A DNA stretch of 64,000 nucleotides from JAMXLG01 sp963818925 (GTDB taxonomy: Bacteria > Vulcanimicrobiota > Vulcanimicrobiia > Vulcanimicrobiales > Vulcanimicrobiaceae). Every line of letters starts with the position of its first letter. The first letter of the stretch is position 1. Shown one piece after another: positions 43,957 through 53,436 of this stretch. Below the pieces are notes generated by a model. That model had not been told where the DNA came from, did not search any database, and was given only the letters and a program-made list of their open reading frames with translations. The stretch covers positions 1,488,001 to 1,552,000 of the forward strand of contig CAWFTN010000001.1 in assembly GCA_963818925.1 (NCBI GenBank). Direction: 5' to 3'. Position numbers and translations under genes: made by a program.

Positions 43957-46740
43957 ATGCGTGACGCAGCCGATGGTGCCGTTGACAGTTGGGTTGAAGC
44001 CGTAGCGGCATCAACCGCCGATTCCGTTCGTTTTCCGCGCGAATATATTTCGTACGCGATCGACGTTCAAGAGCACTATTACGTGCCGCGCTTCGTGCTG
44101 TCCGCATTTGTCAGCGGACGCCGTATCGATCTCGCGACGCTTGCAACGGCGAGCGCAAAGTACACGATGGCGTCGGATCGCACGATCGGCAAACTCGTCG
44201 CATCCAGCGGTATGCTGGGCGGTTTGCGAAATCTCTCGCCGGTCGTTCTCGGCACGCTGCTGCAAGCATTGATCGCGACGCACCGGTTGCACTGGCGCAC
44301 CGTCGACGCACCCGCGCTCACCGAGCAGCCGGCGACGAACGCAACATTGGGTTGGATGCGCGGCAGCGACGGCCGGCAGCGCTTGCATCTGCGTGGGCGT
44401 TCCTCGACGGTGCTCCTACCGTCGGCGCCGCTCTGGTACGTCGATGCGCGCGCGAATACGGCCGGCGCCGTCGACGTCCATGTGTCGGCGACGACGGCGG
44501 CGGTATTAGCCGGTGCGCCGTCGCTCACGCCCGATCAAGCACGGCGCGTCAACGTCGCGCTTCGCCATGTCTTCGCATCGGCGAACGTCGAGCCGCCGTA
44601 TCTCGATGAATCGATCGACGTCGTCGACCGCGATCCCGCGCCCGTGATGCGCTTTTCCGTCGACGACGAACGCGTCGCGGCGGAGTTCAGCTTCGCATAC
44701 GGCGACGATGAAGTCCGCGAACATGATTCGCGGCGCGAGTTTCGCCTCGGAAGCGCAGTTTGGCCGCGACGCACGACGTTCGAAGCGCAGGCTGCGGAAC
44801 GATTCCGCGAGTTGCACCTTGGACCTGACACGAGCGAGCGCGAGTGGGTGTCGTTCGTCGGCCACATTGCGCCGCAGCTGCGGCGTGAGGGCTGGCGGAT
44901 CGAAATTCCCGACGACTTTCCGTATGCCGTCGTCGAGGCGGCCGAGGAATGGCACGCGGAGCTTACCGACGCGGAGGCGCGATGGTTCAACATCGATTTG
45001 GGGATCGACGTGGAAGGTGAACGCATCCCGCTCCTGCCGCTGCTCGTGAACGGATTGAACGCGAACGATTCGAGCGAACCGTTTTACGCGCGCTTGCCGA
45101 GCGGTGCGTACGTTGCGCTTCCGCGCGAACGGGTTGCGCGGTTACTTGCAACGCTCGTCGATCTCTTCGACGCGCCGCTGACCGATGACGGCCGCATGCG
45201 CATTCCCGCGGTGCGTGCCGGCGCGCTCGATGACGTCTTTTCCGTCGCGCGTACGCGCGGCATCGGTTCCGCGCGGTTGCGCGAACTCTTCGATGCGCTC
45301 ACGAAGCTCGACGGCGCCATGTTGCAGCTGCCGTCGTCATTCGTCGGTGAACTGCGTCCATATCAACGCGACGGCGTCGCGTGGATGCAAGCGCTGCGCG
45401 AACGGGGTTTCGGCGGTGTCCTTGCCGATGACATGGGCCTCGGAAAAACCGTGCAATTGCTCGCGCACCTGGTGATCGAACGCGAGGCCGGCCGCTTGAA
45501 CGCGCCGGTGCTGATCGTTGCGCCGACGAGCGTCGTTCCGAATTGGCGCGCGGAGATCGCGCGCTTCGCGCCGTCGCTGCGCGTAGTTTCGATAACGGGT
45601 GCCGATCGCCGCGAACGCTTCGATGACATTGCAAATGCCGACGTCGTCCTGACGACGTACGCATTGCTTCCTCGCGATGCCGCGGCGCTCGCGCCGCAGC
45701 GATGGTCGATCGCCGTGCTGGATGAAGCGCAAGCGATCAAGAATCCGCGCACGAACGCTGCAACGATCGCACGGCACTTACATGCCGACCAGCGTCTCGC
45801 GCTCACCGGCACGCCGATCGAAAATCATCTCGAGGAGCTGTGGTCGATCTTCGCGTTTGCCGAGCCGGGATTGCTCGAGGATCTCTCGTCGTTCCGCCGC
45901 CTCTTCCGCACGCCGATCGAGAAGCACGGCGACACGTTGAGGCGCGGCGCCCTCGCATCGCGTCTGCGGCCATTCCTCTTGCGTCGCACGAAGGCATCGG
46001 TCGCGCGCGATCTGCCCGAGAAGACCGAGATCATTCAACGCGTCGAACTTTCCGGCGAACAACGCGACTTGTACGAAACGATTCGTCTCGCTATGCACGC
46101 CCGCGTTCGCGAAGAGGTCGAACGGCGCGGGCTGAACCGCAGCCGCATCGTGGTATTGGACGCGCTGCTGAAATTGCGGCAAGTCTGCTGCGATCCGCGT
46201 CTGCTCAAGCTTCCCGCTGCGGCAACAGTGACGGAGTCGGCGAAACTCGAGGCGCTGCTCGAGATGCTTGAAAGCCTCATCGAAGACGGGCGACGGATTC
46301 TGCTCTTCTCGCAGTTCACGTCGATGCTCGATTTGATCAAGCCGGAACTCCAAAAACGCAACATTGCGTTCGTTGAGTTGCGCGGGGCGACACGCGATCG
46401 TGAAACGCCGGTGCAGCGGTTCCAAGCGCGCGAAGTTCCGCTCTTTCTCATCAGTCTCAAAGCCGGCGGTACCGGGCTCAATCTCACCGCCGCGGATACG
46501 ATCATCCATTACGATCCCTGGTGGAATCCCGCCGTCGAGCAACAAGCGACGGACCGCGCACACCGCATCGGTCAAGAACAGCATGTGTTCGTCTACAAGC
46601 TGATCGCCGACGCAACGGTCGAGGACCGCATCGTGGAGCTTCAGGAACGCAAAGGAGACTTGGCCGCGACGCTCTTCGATGAAACCGCCCACGCGCCGCT
46701 CGCGCTTACGCCTGAAGACATCGAGTCGCTCTTTTCTTGA
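43957..46740 (+). CDS. SNF2/SWI2-family DEAD/DEAH ATPase
   Basis: A 927-residue protein. The N-terminal roughly 450 residues are of unknown fold (bacterial SNF2-associated type, without the SWIM zinc cysteines). A SNF2 core follows: ADDMGLGKT (motif I), DEAQ (motif II), LTGTPIEN (motif III), then helicase C motifs including LISLKAGGTGLNL and ATDRAHRIGQ. It is a double-stranded DNA translocase that remodels protein-DNA complexes; in bacteria, RapA-like recycling of RNA polymerase is one known role. It is divergent from the small membrane protein and rpoB, and followed by a nuclease-helicase gene on the same strand. No ribosome site is seen. Confidence 0.92.
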   Translation: MRDAADGAVDSWVEAVAASTADSVRFPREYISYAIDVQEHYYVPRFVLSAFVSGRRIDLATLATASAKYTMASDRTIGKLVASSGMLGGLRNLSPVVLGTLLQALIATHRLHWRTVDAPALTEQPATNATLGWMRGSDGRQRLHLRGRSSTVLLPSAPLWYVDARANTAGAVDVHVSATTAAVLAGAPSLTPDQARRVNVALRHVFASANVEPPYLDESIDVVDRDPAPVMRFSVDDERVAAEFSFAYGDDEVREHDSRREFRLGSAVWPRRTTFEAQAAERFRELHLGPDTSEREWVSFVGHIAPQLRREGWRIEIPDDFPYAVVEAAEEWHAELTDAEARWFNIDLGIDVEGERIPLLPLLVNGLNANDSSEPFYARLPSGAYVALPRERVARLLATLVDLFDAPLTDDGRMRIPAVRAGALDDVFSVARTRGIGSARLRELFDALTKLDGAMLQLPSSFVGELRPYQRDGVAWMQALRERGFGGVLADDMGLGKTVQLLAHLVIEREAGRLNAPVLIVAPTSVVPNWRAEIARFAPSLRVVSITGADRRERFDDIANADVVLTTYALLPRDAAALAPQRWSIAVLDEAQAIKNPRTNAATIARHLHADQRLALTGTPIENHLEELWSIFAFAEPGLLEDLSSFRRLFRTPIEKHGDTLRRGALASRLRPFLLRRTKASVARDLPEKTEIIQRVELSGEQRDLYETIRLAMHARVREEVERRGLNRSRIVVLDALLKLRQVCCDPRLLKLPAAATVTESAKLEALLEMLESLIEDGRRILLFSQFTSMLDLIKPELQKRNIAFVELRGATRDRETPVQRFQAREVPLFLISLKAGGTGLNLTAADTIIHYDPWWNPAVEQQATDRAHRIGQEQHVFVYKLIADATVEDRIVELQERKGDLAATLFDETAHAPLALTPEDIESLFS

Positions 46741-46891
46741 CCGGTTACTTCAGCGCCGCGGACATGTCGGCATCTTGCAAGAGCACCGTCGTGCCGCTGC
46801 CGGGATCTGCGCCGGCGTTTGCCCCGTGAGGAACGCACCAAAACTCCGCTAATGCCATGCAGTTGGCATCCGCGTGGCGTATTCTTACCCT

Positions 46892-49800
46892 ATGCAGTAC
46901 GTGGACGGCCGGCTCGTCTTCTCCGCGACCGATCTCAACAATTTCCTCGAGTGCCGCCGGCTGACCGAGCTCGAAGATCTCGTGGCGCGTGGTGCAGCGC
47001 AGGCGCCCCCCGACGAGGACGAGCAGAACAAGCTCATCCGCCGCAAAGGCGATGAGCACGAAGCCGCCTATCTCGCTCGGCTCGAACGTGAACTTGCCGA
47101 TGTCGTGCGGATCGAACGGAGTGGCCGCGGTATCGATGCGTACCACGCGGCTGAAGCGCAAACGCTCGAAGCGATGCGCGCCGGCGCGCCGGTGATCTAT
47201 CAGGCGACGCTGTTTGACGGACAGTTTCTCGGGCATGCCGATTTTCTGCGCCGTGTCGAGCGGCCGTCCGAGCTCGGCGCCTGGAGCTACGAAGTAGCCG
47301 ATACGAAGCTCGCGCTTTCGTCGAAGCCGTATTTTTTGATTCAGCTCTGCAATTACAGCGAGCATCTCGCGCGCTTGCAAGGCATCGCGCCGCGCCACGG
47401 CTACATCATTCTCGGGAACAACGACGAACAGTCGTTCCTCATTCACGACTATGAAGCGTACTATCGGCATCTGAAACGCGAGTTTCTCGCCTTCGTGGAG
47501 CGCGCATCCGGGCAAGACGCGCCGTCGGAATATCCGCTCCGGCGCAATCACTGTAGTTACTGTGCCTGGAACACCACCTGTGAAGCCAAGCGCGTCGCCG
47601 ACGATCATTTGAGCATCGTCGCGTGGATGCGCCGCGATCAAGTCGCGAAGTTCGAAGATGCGGGTATCGCGACCGTCGCTCAACTGGCGCGCTCGGACGA
47701 TACGCAACGCCCGAACGGCATGAATCCCGAGACGTTCGTGAAGCTGCGGCGTCAAGCTGCGCTCCAAGTTCGCGGCGCCGACGGCAGCCTGCACTACGAA
47801 TTGCTGCGCCACGAAGCACGTACCGGATTCGGCATTCTTCCCGCTCCGAGCGAGGGCGACGTATTTTTCGATATGGAAGGCGATCCGCTGTACGAGCCGG
47901 GACGCTCGCTCGAATATCTCTTCGGAGCGTGGACGCTTGAAGAGCCGAACTTCCGTGCGTTTTGGGGACTGGATCGTCCGGAAGAAAAGCTCGCGTTCGA
48001 AGCGTTCGTTGATTTCATCATGGAACGGAGAGGGCGCTTTCCCGATCTCCACGTGTACCACTATGCCAACTATGAAAAAGCAGCGCTGCGGCGCTTGGCG
48101 CAACAGCACGCGACGCGCGAAGCCGAGGTCGACGAATTACTCCGCGGCGAGGTACTCGTAGATCTGTTCGCGGTCGTCCGGCAAGCGATTGCAATTTCGC
48201 AAAATAGCTACAGTATCAAGCGTCTGGAGAAATTCTACGCATTGAAACGCTCGACGAGCGTGAAGAAAGGCGACGATTCGATCGTGATGTTCGAGCGGTG
48301 GCTGGACGACCGCGACGACGGCATTCTTCGCGACATTGAAGCGTACAACCGAGACGACTGTTATTCGACGTATCTTTTGCGGCAGTGGCTGCTGGAACGT
48401 CGCGACGAGGCAGCGCAACAACATCAAACCGAATACCCCTTTCGCGAGTTGAAGAGCGCGAAAGAGGCGCCCGCACGCGATGAAGCGCTGGAGCGCTACG
48501 CATCGGAGCTGGAAGAACGCTTGCTCGCGGGCCTTGGCACCGTCGACGAGCATTCGTTTACCCATGCGCCGGACGACACGCGTTCGCGCTATCTCCTCGG
48601 GCACGCGCTCAGTTATCATCGGCGCGAGGATAAGCCGGTGTGGTGGGCCTTTTTCGACCGCTGCGACAATACCGACGAACTTCTTGAATTCGACCGGGAA
48701 GCCATTGCCGGTTTGAAATTCGACGAGAACGTCGCGCCGCGAGCCGATAAACGCAGTATGATTTACACCTACCGCATCCCGGAACAGCGTTATAAACTTG
48801 CGGCGGGTGACGGCGTCTGCGACCCGTACATCGGCAAGTCGATCGGCTCAATCGTCGCGATTGATGAAGACCGGGGTCTGCTCGAACTGAAGACGACGAA
48901 ATCCGAGGAGTATGCGCGCGGCATCACGGCGCTGATTCCCGGGGGGCCGTTGCCTTCGAACGAGCAGCGCCGTTCTATTGCGCGCGTCGCCGATTCGGTT
49001 GCGGCGGGAACGCTGAACGAAGAGTATCCGGCCATCGCGGACATGCTCGCCGCAGCGCCGCCGCGTGTGCGCGGCTACGAACGCGGCGATATTCTCCAGC
49101 CCAAAACCGTTACCGCCGATGCCGTCTCGCGCGTGGTGCAGGCACTCGACCGCAGCTATCTATTCATTCAGGGACCACCTGGAAGCGGTAAGACGACGAC
49201 CTGCTCCTCCGTCATCGCCGATTTGCTGCAATCCGGCGCACGTGTCGGCGTCGTGAGCACAGGACACAAAGCGATTCATCACCTGCTTCACAAGGTCGAA
49301 ACGCGCATGCACGAACGTCGCGCGTCATTCCGCGGTCTCTACAAACACAGTCCGACAAGTCAGCATTCCCAATACCGCTCGCCGCTTGCAGACCCGCTCA
49401 TCGAATCGACTGACGACAACAAGGCGTTTTCGGGACTCGATTTCGATCTTGCCGGTGGAACGGCGTGGCTCTTTTCGCGCCCGGAGCTATGCGGTGCGTT
49501 CGACTACTTGTTCATCGACGAAGCCGGGCAAGTTTCGCTCGCGGATGCGATCGCGATCGCGGCCTGCGCGAAGAACGTCGTGCTGCTCGGCGATCCCGCG
49601 CAACTCGCGCAAGTGAGTCAAGGCAGCCATCCGTATCGCGCCGGCTGGTCGGTCCTCGAGCATCTCTTGAACGATGAGCCGACGATCGGTCCCGACCGCG
49701 GCATCTTCCTCGATGTCAGCTACCGCATGCATCCCGAGATCTGCGACTTCATTTCGCTCGCGATGTACGACGGCCGTCTGTCGCACGGGAACCACACGAT

Positions 49801-50338
49801 GCACCACGCCGTACGCAGCGCGGGCCTTACCGGTGGGGGGTTGCGATACATTCCGATCGAGCATAGCGCCAATAGCGCAAGTTCGGTCGAAGAGGCCGAC
49901 CGGATCGTGCGCGAGATCACTTTGCTGCGGGACGGGTTCGTCACGGACGATGACAACATCGAGCGAGCGATCCGGGATGAGGACATCATCGTTGTCACGC
50001 CATACAATGCGCAGCGCCGGTTGATCGAGCGCAAACTGCGTGATGCGGGGTTGCAGATTGCTGTTGGTACGGTCGACAAATTTCAGGGACAAGAGGCAGC
50101 TGTCGTTTTCTATTCGATGGCGACGTCGAGCGGCGACGACGTGCCGCGCGACGTGGGTTTCCTCTTCGAACAGAACCGCTTCAACGTGGCGGTCTCGCGA
50201 GCGCGCGCTATGTCGGTCTTAGTCTGCAGCCCGCGATTGCTCGATGTGTCGTGCAATTCGCCCCAACAAATGACAATGATCAACTTTCTCTGTGCTTACG
50301 TGGAGAAAAGCGGTTTTCTGCAGCGAATCGCTCGTTGA
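46892..50338 (+). CDS. TM0106-type RecB-like nuclease fused to Dna2/UPF1-like helicase
   Basis: A 1148-residue multi-domain protein from the ATG at 46892 (a GTG at 46874 is possible). It contains an N-terminal RecB-like PD-(D/E)xK nuclease with an early Cys (ECRRLTEL) and a later CSYCAWNTTCEAKR cluster, suggesting an iron-sulphur site. A DEDD/RNase H-like exonuclease fold follows (FFDMEGDPLY, VYHYANYEKAALRR, YNRDDCYSTYLL). The end is an SF1B helicase with GPPGSGKTTT, DEAG, and VDKFQGQEAAVVFYS, then a final Arg finger region. It probably processes DNA 5' or 3' ends in repair or in defence against foreign DNA. It follows the SNF2 gene, separated by about 150 bases. Confidence 0.88.
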   Translation: MQYVDGRLVFSATDLNNFLECRRLTELEDLVARGAAQAPPDEDEQNKLIRRKGDEHEAAYLARLERELADVVRIERSGRGIDAYHAAEAQTLEAMRAGAPVIYQATLFDGQFLGHADFLRRVERPSELGAWSYEVADTKLALSSKPYFLIQLCNYSEHLARLQGIAPRHGYIILGNNDEQSFLIHDYEAYYRHLKREFLAFVERASGQDAPSEYPLRRNHCSYCAWNTTCEAKRVADDHLSIVAWMRRDQVAKFEDAGIATVAQLARSDDTQRPNGMNPETFVKLRRQAALQVRGADGSLHYELLRHEARTGFGILPAPSEGDVFFDMEGDPLYEPGRSLEYLFGAWTLEEPNFRAFWGLDRPEEKLAFEAFVDFIMERRGRFPDLHVYHYANYEKAALRRLAQQHATREAEVDELLRGEVLVDLFAVVRQAIAISQNSYSIKRLEKFYALKRSTSVKKGDDSIVMFERWLDDRDDGILRDIEAYNRDDCYSTYLLRQWLLERRDEAAQQHQTEYPFRELKSAKEAPARDEALERYASELEERLLAGLGTVDEHSFTHAPDDTRSRYLLGHALSYHRREDKPVWWAFFDRCDNTDELLEFDREAIAGLKFDENVAPRADKRSMIYTYRIPEQRYKLAAGDGVCDPYIGKSIGSIVAIDEDRGLLELKTTKSEEYARGITALIPGGPLPSNEQRRSIARVADSVAAGTLNEEYPAIADMLAAAPPRVRGYERGDILQPKTVTADAVSRVVQALDRSYLFIQGPPGSGKTTTCSSVIADLLQSGARVGVVSTGHKAIHHLLHKVETRMHERRASFRGLYKHSPTSQHSQYRSPLADPLIESTDDNKAFSGLDFDLAGGTAWLFSRPELCGAFDYLFIDEAGQVSLADAIAIAACAKNVVLLGDPAQLAQVSQGSHPYRAGWSVLEHLLNDEPTIGPDRGIFLDVSYRMHPEICDFISLAMYDGRLSHGNHTMHHAVRSAGLTGGGLRYIPIEHSANSASSVEEADRIVREITLLRDGFVTDDDNIERAIRDEDIIVVTPYNAQRRLIERKLRDAGLQIAVGTVDKFQGQEAAVVFYSMATSSGDDVPRDVGFLFEQNRFNVAVSRARAMSVLVCSPRLLDVSCNSPQQMTMINFLCAYVEKSGFLQRIAR

Positions 50339-50639
50339 TGATTCTTGCACTCGCACTGAGCGCAGCGCTTCATGCCGAAGCGCAACGCGTAACCATTACG
50401 CGCGATGATTGGGGTATCGCACACGTCCACGGAAAAACGGATGCCGACGCGGTCAACCGTGTCGAGAGCAACTATCTGACCGCGCTCGGCCGCGTTGCGG
50501 AAGCGCAGGGCGAAAGCGCGATCTATCAAGATCTTCGCGAACGCCTCTTCGTCGAGTCAGCGGCAATCGCTGTCCGGTCTACTTCTACCCCGACGAACTG
50601 TCCGGCCACGTCGAGCGCACCTATCACCCGGGCGAATAA
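50338..50639 (+). pseudogene. penicillin-acylase-family gene, heavily deleted
   Basis: The start ATG at 50338 overlaps the helicase stop. It encodes a signal-like leader and RVTITRDDWGIAHVHGKTDA, matching the start of penicillin/acyl-homoserine-lactone acylases. The reading jumps from DADAV to NRVESNYLTALGRVAEAQGE, missing about a dozen residues that relatives have, then continues QDLRERLF. In another frame it resumes CPVYFYPDELSGHVERTYHP and a stop at 50639, matching the family's C-terminus. The catalytic Ser and almost the whole body are gone. It is a relic, not a working enzyme. Confidence 0.72.
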
Positions 50640-50648
50640 CCACGCCGG

Positions 50649-51629
50649 CTAGGGCGAAAAGAGCACTTTGCCGCCGCGTCCCGGCGCCTGCGCGGCGGCG
50701 AGCGCCGTTTTCGCATCGGTGAGCGGATACGTGCCTGCGACCGGGAGCGGTAATTCGCCGCGCGTTGCCAGCTCGAAGACGCGCTGCATTCCGCGAACGC
50801 GCTGCTCGTGCGTCGCACGTATCATCCAGGACGACATCCAAAATCCGCGGACGCTGCACTCAAGTGAAATCATCAAGCTCGGATCGAGTTTGATCGCTGC
50901 GCCCGAGAGTCCGCCGAAGATGATGATCTCTCCCAATTTCGCCAACACGCGCTGAAGCTCGAGCGTCTGCGGTCCCGCGACGGAATCAACGATGCGCGCG
51001 AGACCGTTGCCGCCGGTCAGTTCGCGAATCTCGCGCTGCCATGCGCCGTCATCGCCGGCTACAACGACGTGCTGCGCGCCGTAGCCGCGTAACTCTTCGG
51101 CGGTGCGTTCGCTTCGCACGATATTAACGATATTGACACCGTGCGATTGCGCGAGTTGCATCACGATGCGCCCGACGGCTCCGCCCGCGGCATTTTGTGC
51201 GATCCACATCCCGCGTTCCGCGTGCAACTCGTCGAAAAGCACGACTGCGGAGAGCGGCATCGCAAGCAATTGCGAGGCGACGTCATCGGAGATCGCATCC
51301 GGTACGGGTACCGCGCCCGATGCCACGACGATCGCGAATTGCGACCACGCTCCCGCGTGAATCGTTGCGGCAACGCGTTGCCCCTTGCGCAAATGTTCGA
51401 CGCCATCGCCGACCGCATCGACCTCGCCGGCAAGTTCCGTTCCGCCGAACGCCGGCAGTTGCGGCTTGTAGCCGTAGGTGCCGCGGATCGTCGCAAGATC
51501 GTGATTGTGAATCGGCGCGCGCACCACGCGCACGCGCACCTGCCCGGGACCAGGCTCCGGCGTAGGGATATCCGCTACGTCGACAACGCCGACCGGATCG
51601 CCGAAGGCTTCATACCGTAGAGCCAGCAT
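50649..51629 (-). CDS. zinc-type alcohol dehydrogenase/quinone oxidoreductase (MDR family)
   Basis: The 326-residue product starts at the ATG at 51629 (MLALRYEAFG); a GTG at 51659 would add 10 residues. It has a GroES-like N-terminal domain (GGTELAGEVDAVGDGVEHLRKG) and a Rossmann domain with NAAGGAVGRIVMQLA. No structural zinc cysteines are present, so it fits the zinc-independent quinone reductase or enoyl-thioester reductase (MECR/ETR-like) branch, probably NADPH-dependent. It is convergent with the acylase relic and divergent from the transporter. Confidence 0.86.
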   Translation of the reverse strand: MLALRYEAFGDPVGVVDVADIPTPEPGPGQVRVRVVRAPIHNHDLATIRGTYGYKPQLPAFGGTELAGEVDAVGDGVEHLRKGQRVAATIHAGAWSQFAIVVASGAVPVPDAISDDVASQLLAMPLSAVVLFDELHAERGMWIAQNAAGGAVGRIVMQLAQSHGVNIVNIVRSERTAEELRGYGAQHVVVAGDDGAWQREIRELTGGNGLARIVDSVAGPQTLELQRVLAKLGEIIIFGGLSGAAIKLDPSLMISLECSVRGFWMSSWMIRATHEQRVRGMQRVFELATRGELPLPVAGTYPLTDAKTALAAAQAPGRGGKVLFSP

Positions 51630-51680
51630 GCCGTCAACGTTCGACAGGCGTGCGACCACACTTCTCGCGAACGCACCGCC

Positions 51681-53021
51681 ATGCGAGCGATCTCTGGATT
51701 CTTCGTCCGCGTTTTCGAATTCGCGATTCCGGACCCGTATGTGTTGGCGGTTCTGCTAACACTTTTGACCGCGCTGCTGGCCACGGTGTTCGCGCCGCAT
51801 CACACACCGATCGCGGTGGCATCGGCGTGGTACAAAGGCATCTTCGATATTTTCGAATTCGCCTTGCAGATGATTCTCATTTTGGTGACGGGCTATGCGC
51901 TCGCGAGCAGCGCTCCCGTCCGCCGTGGGCTTCTCGCGCTCGCGGCACGTCCCACCACGACGCGAGATGCGGTTACGCTGACGTTTCTGGTCTCTGCAAT
52001 CGCATGTTGGCTGAATTGGGGATTCGGACTCGTCGTCGCCGGACTACTCGCGCGCGCGATCGCGCAACGCATGCGGATCGATTTCGGTTGGCTGGTCGCC
52101 GCCGCATATTGCGGCTTCCTGATTTGGGCGAGCGGACTTTCGAGTTCCATTGCGCTTGCGCAAGCGACCCCCGGCAGTAAACTCAATATCGTTCAATCGC
52201 TGACCGGCGTCGTGCTGCCGCTTTCGAAGATGATCTTCACATCGTTCAACCTCGTGCCGGTCGTCGTACTTTTGATCGTTATCCCGTTCATCTTCTTGGC
52301 GTTCGAGCCGCGCGGGAACGATGTGATTGCCGCGCAACTTCCGCCGGAAGACAGCGAGATCACGATCGCAGTCGAACGCAAAACGCCTCCGACGCTCGGC
52401 TCGGCATTGGACAACGCGTGGATCCTCAATCTCGCGATCGTTATCGCCGGCGCGTACTATTTGATCTCGAATTGGATGACGGCCGGATTCTCGCTTCCGA
52501 TTCAGAGCGTGATCTTCATCTTCTTTCTGCTCGGGCTGCTGTTGCATTGGACCCCTGTCGCGTACGTTCGCGCCGTCAACGAAGCCGCGCGCGTCACGGG
52601 ACCGTTGCTCGTACAGTATCCGCTCTATGGCGGCATCATGGGAATGATGACCGGCACCGGTCTTGCCGGCGTGATCGCGCAATGGTTCGTCGCGTTCTCG
52701 ACCGCAGCCACGCTGCCGTTCTGGAGTTATCTCTCGAGCGTCGTCATTTCGCTCTTCGTACCGAGCGGCGGAGGACACTGGGCCGTCCAAGGCCCGTTCG
52801 TCGTACCGGCAGCCGCGAAACTCGGCGCATCGCAGGGCGCGACGGCGATGGGCGTCGCGATCGGTGAAGAGGTCGCAAACATGATTCAGCCGTTTTGGTG
52901 CTTACCGGTCCTCGCCATCGCAGGCATCGGCTTGCGTCGCGTTATGGCGTTTACCGCGATGGTCTTCTTCGTCGCGCTCGTCATCTTCGGAGCAAGCCTT
53001 CTGTTGTTGACTCCGCATTAG
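51681..53021 (+). CDS. atoE: short-chain fatty acid transporter
   Basis: This is a 446-residue membrane protein of about 10-12 helices in the AtoE family. Characteristic stretches are GYALASSAPVRRGLLALA, SAIACWLNWGFGLVVAGLLAR and VPSGGGHWAVQGPFVVPAA. The family moves short-chain fatty acids such as acetoacetate or butyrate across the inner membrane. No acetoacetate-degradation genes are nearby. The 30-residue loop with repeated acidic residues (about 215-245) is cytoplasmic. Confidence 0.9.
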   Translation: MRAISGFFVRVFEFAIPDPYVLAVLLTLLTALLATVFAPHHTPIAVASAWYKGIFDIFEFALQMILILVTGYALASSAPVRRGLLALAARPTTTRDAVTLTFLVSAIACWLNWGFGLVVAGLLARAIAQRMRIDFGWLVAAAYCGFLIWASGLSSSIALAQATPGSKLNIVQSLTGVVLPLSKMIFTSFNLVPVVVLLIVIPFIFLAFEPRGNDVIAAQLPPEDSEITIAVERKTPPTLGSALDNAWILNLAIVIAGAYYLISNWMTAGFSLPIQSVIFIFFLLGLLLHWTPVAYVRAVNEAARVTGPLLVQYPLYGGIMGMMTGTGLAGVIAQWFVAFSTAATLPFWSYLSSVVISLFVPSGGGHWAVQGPFVVPAAAKLGASQGATAMGVAIGEEVANMIQPFWCLPVLAIAGIGLRRVMAFTAMVFFVALVIFGASLLLLTPH

Positions 53022-53028
53022 AAACGGC

Positions 53029-53310
53029 TTAATCGCCTTCCTCGTCCTCGTCTTCATCGTCTTCCTCGTCGAAGTCACCGTCTTCGTCTTCCTCGTCCTC
53101 TTCATCGCCATTGTCGAATTCATATTCTTCATCATCATCGCCAACTGAAGCCATCTCGTCGACGGCGCTATGAATCTCCCGATACAGCGCGCCGATTTCG
53201 CGTCCGAGATCTTCACCCCGGCGCGTTGCATCGACGTTCTTCAACCACTGTTCCAGCGCGGTCATTGTGAGGTTCATTGCAATTACGTCAATCGTCGTAG
53301 TTTCTTCCAC
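53029..53310 (-). CDS. small highly acidic protein
   Basis: The 93-residue product starts at a GTG at 53310 with AGGTAGGA about 5 bases upstream; an ATG at 53277 is possible. The N-terminal half is a helical domain (MTALEQWLKNVDATRRGEDL, then REIHSAVDEMA). The C-terminal third is almost entirely Asp and Glu. The composition recalls the acidic tail of RpoB in this window. It may bind basic proteins or nucleic-acid-binding surfaces, but I do not recognise a family. It is convergent with the AtoE gene. Confidence 0.6.
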   Translation of the reverse strand: MEETTTIDVIAMNLTMTALEQWLKNVDATRRGEDLGREIGALYREIHSAVDEMASVGDDDEEYEFDNGDEEDEEDEDGDFDEEDDEDEDEEGD

Positions 53311-53436
53311 GGTATCCTACCTTTCAACGTTAGATCCAAGGTAACGTACGGTATTTAAAGTCGCGTTAAGAGCCGCGGCGGGAAAGAGGCTTTGGCGGCT
53401 GCAACCGTGTAGATGCTTAGCAGGTTAATAATCCGA

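Noticed and set aside
46745..46858. A 37-codon minus-strand frame between the SNF2 and nuclease-helicase genes
   Set aside because: It has no ribosome site, no membrane or signal pattern and no recognisable family; the gap otherwise holds only the likely promoter of the helicase gene. It could still be a tiny gene, but I cannot support it.
43957..50338. A known defence island (DISARM-like)
   Set aside because: Only a SNF2 ATPase and a nuclease-helicase are present; the methyltransferase, DrmA/DrmB and other required partners are absent.
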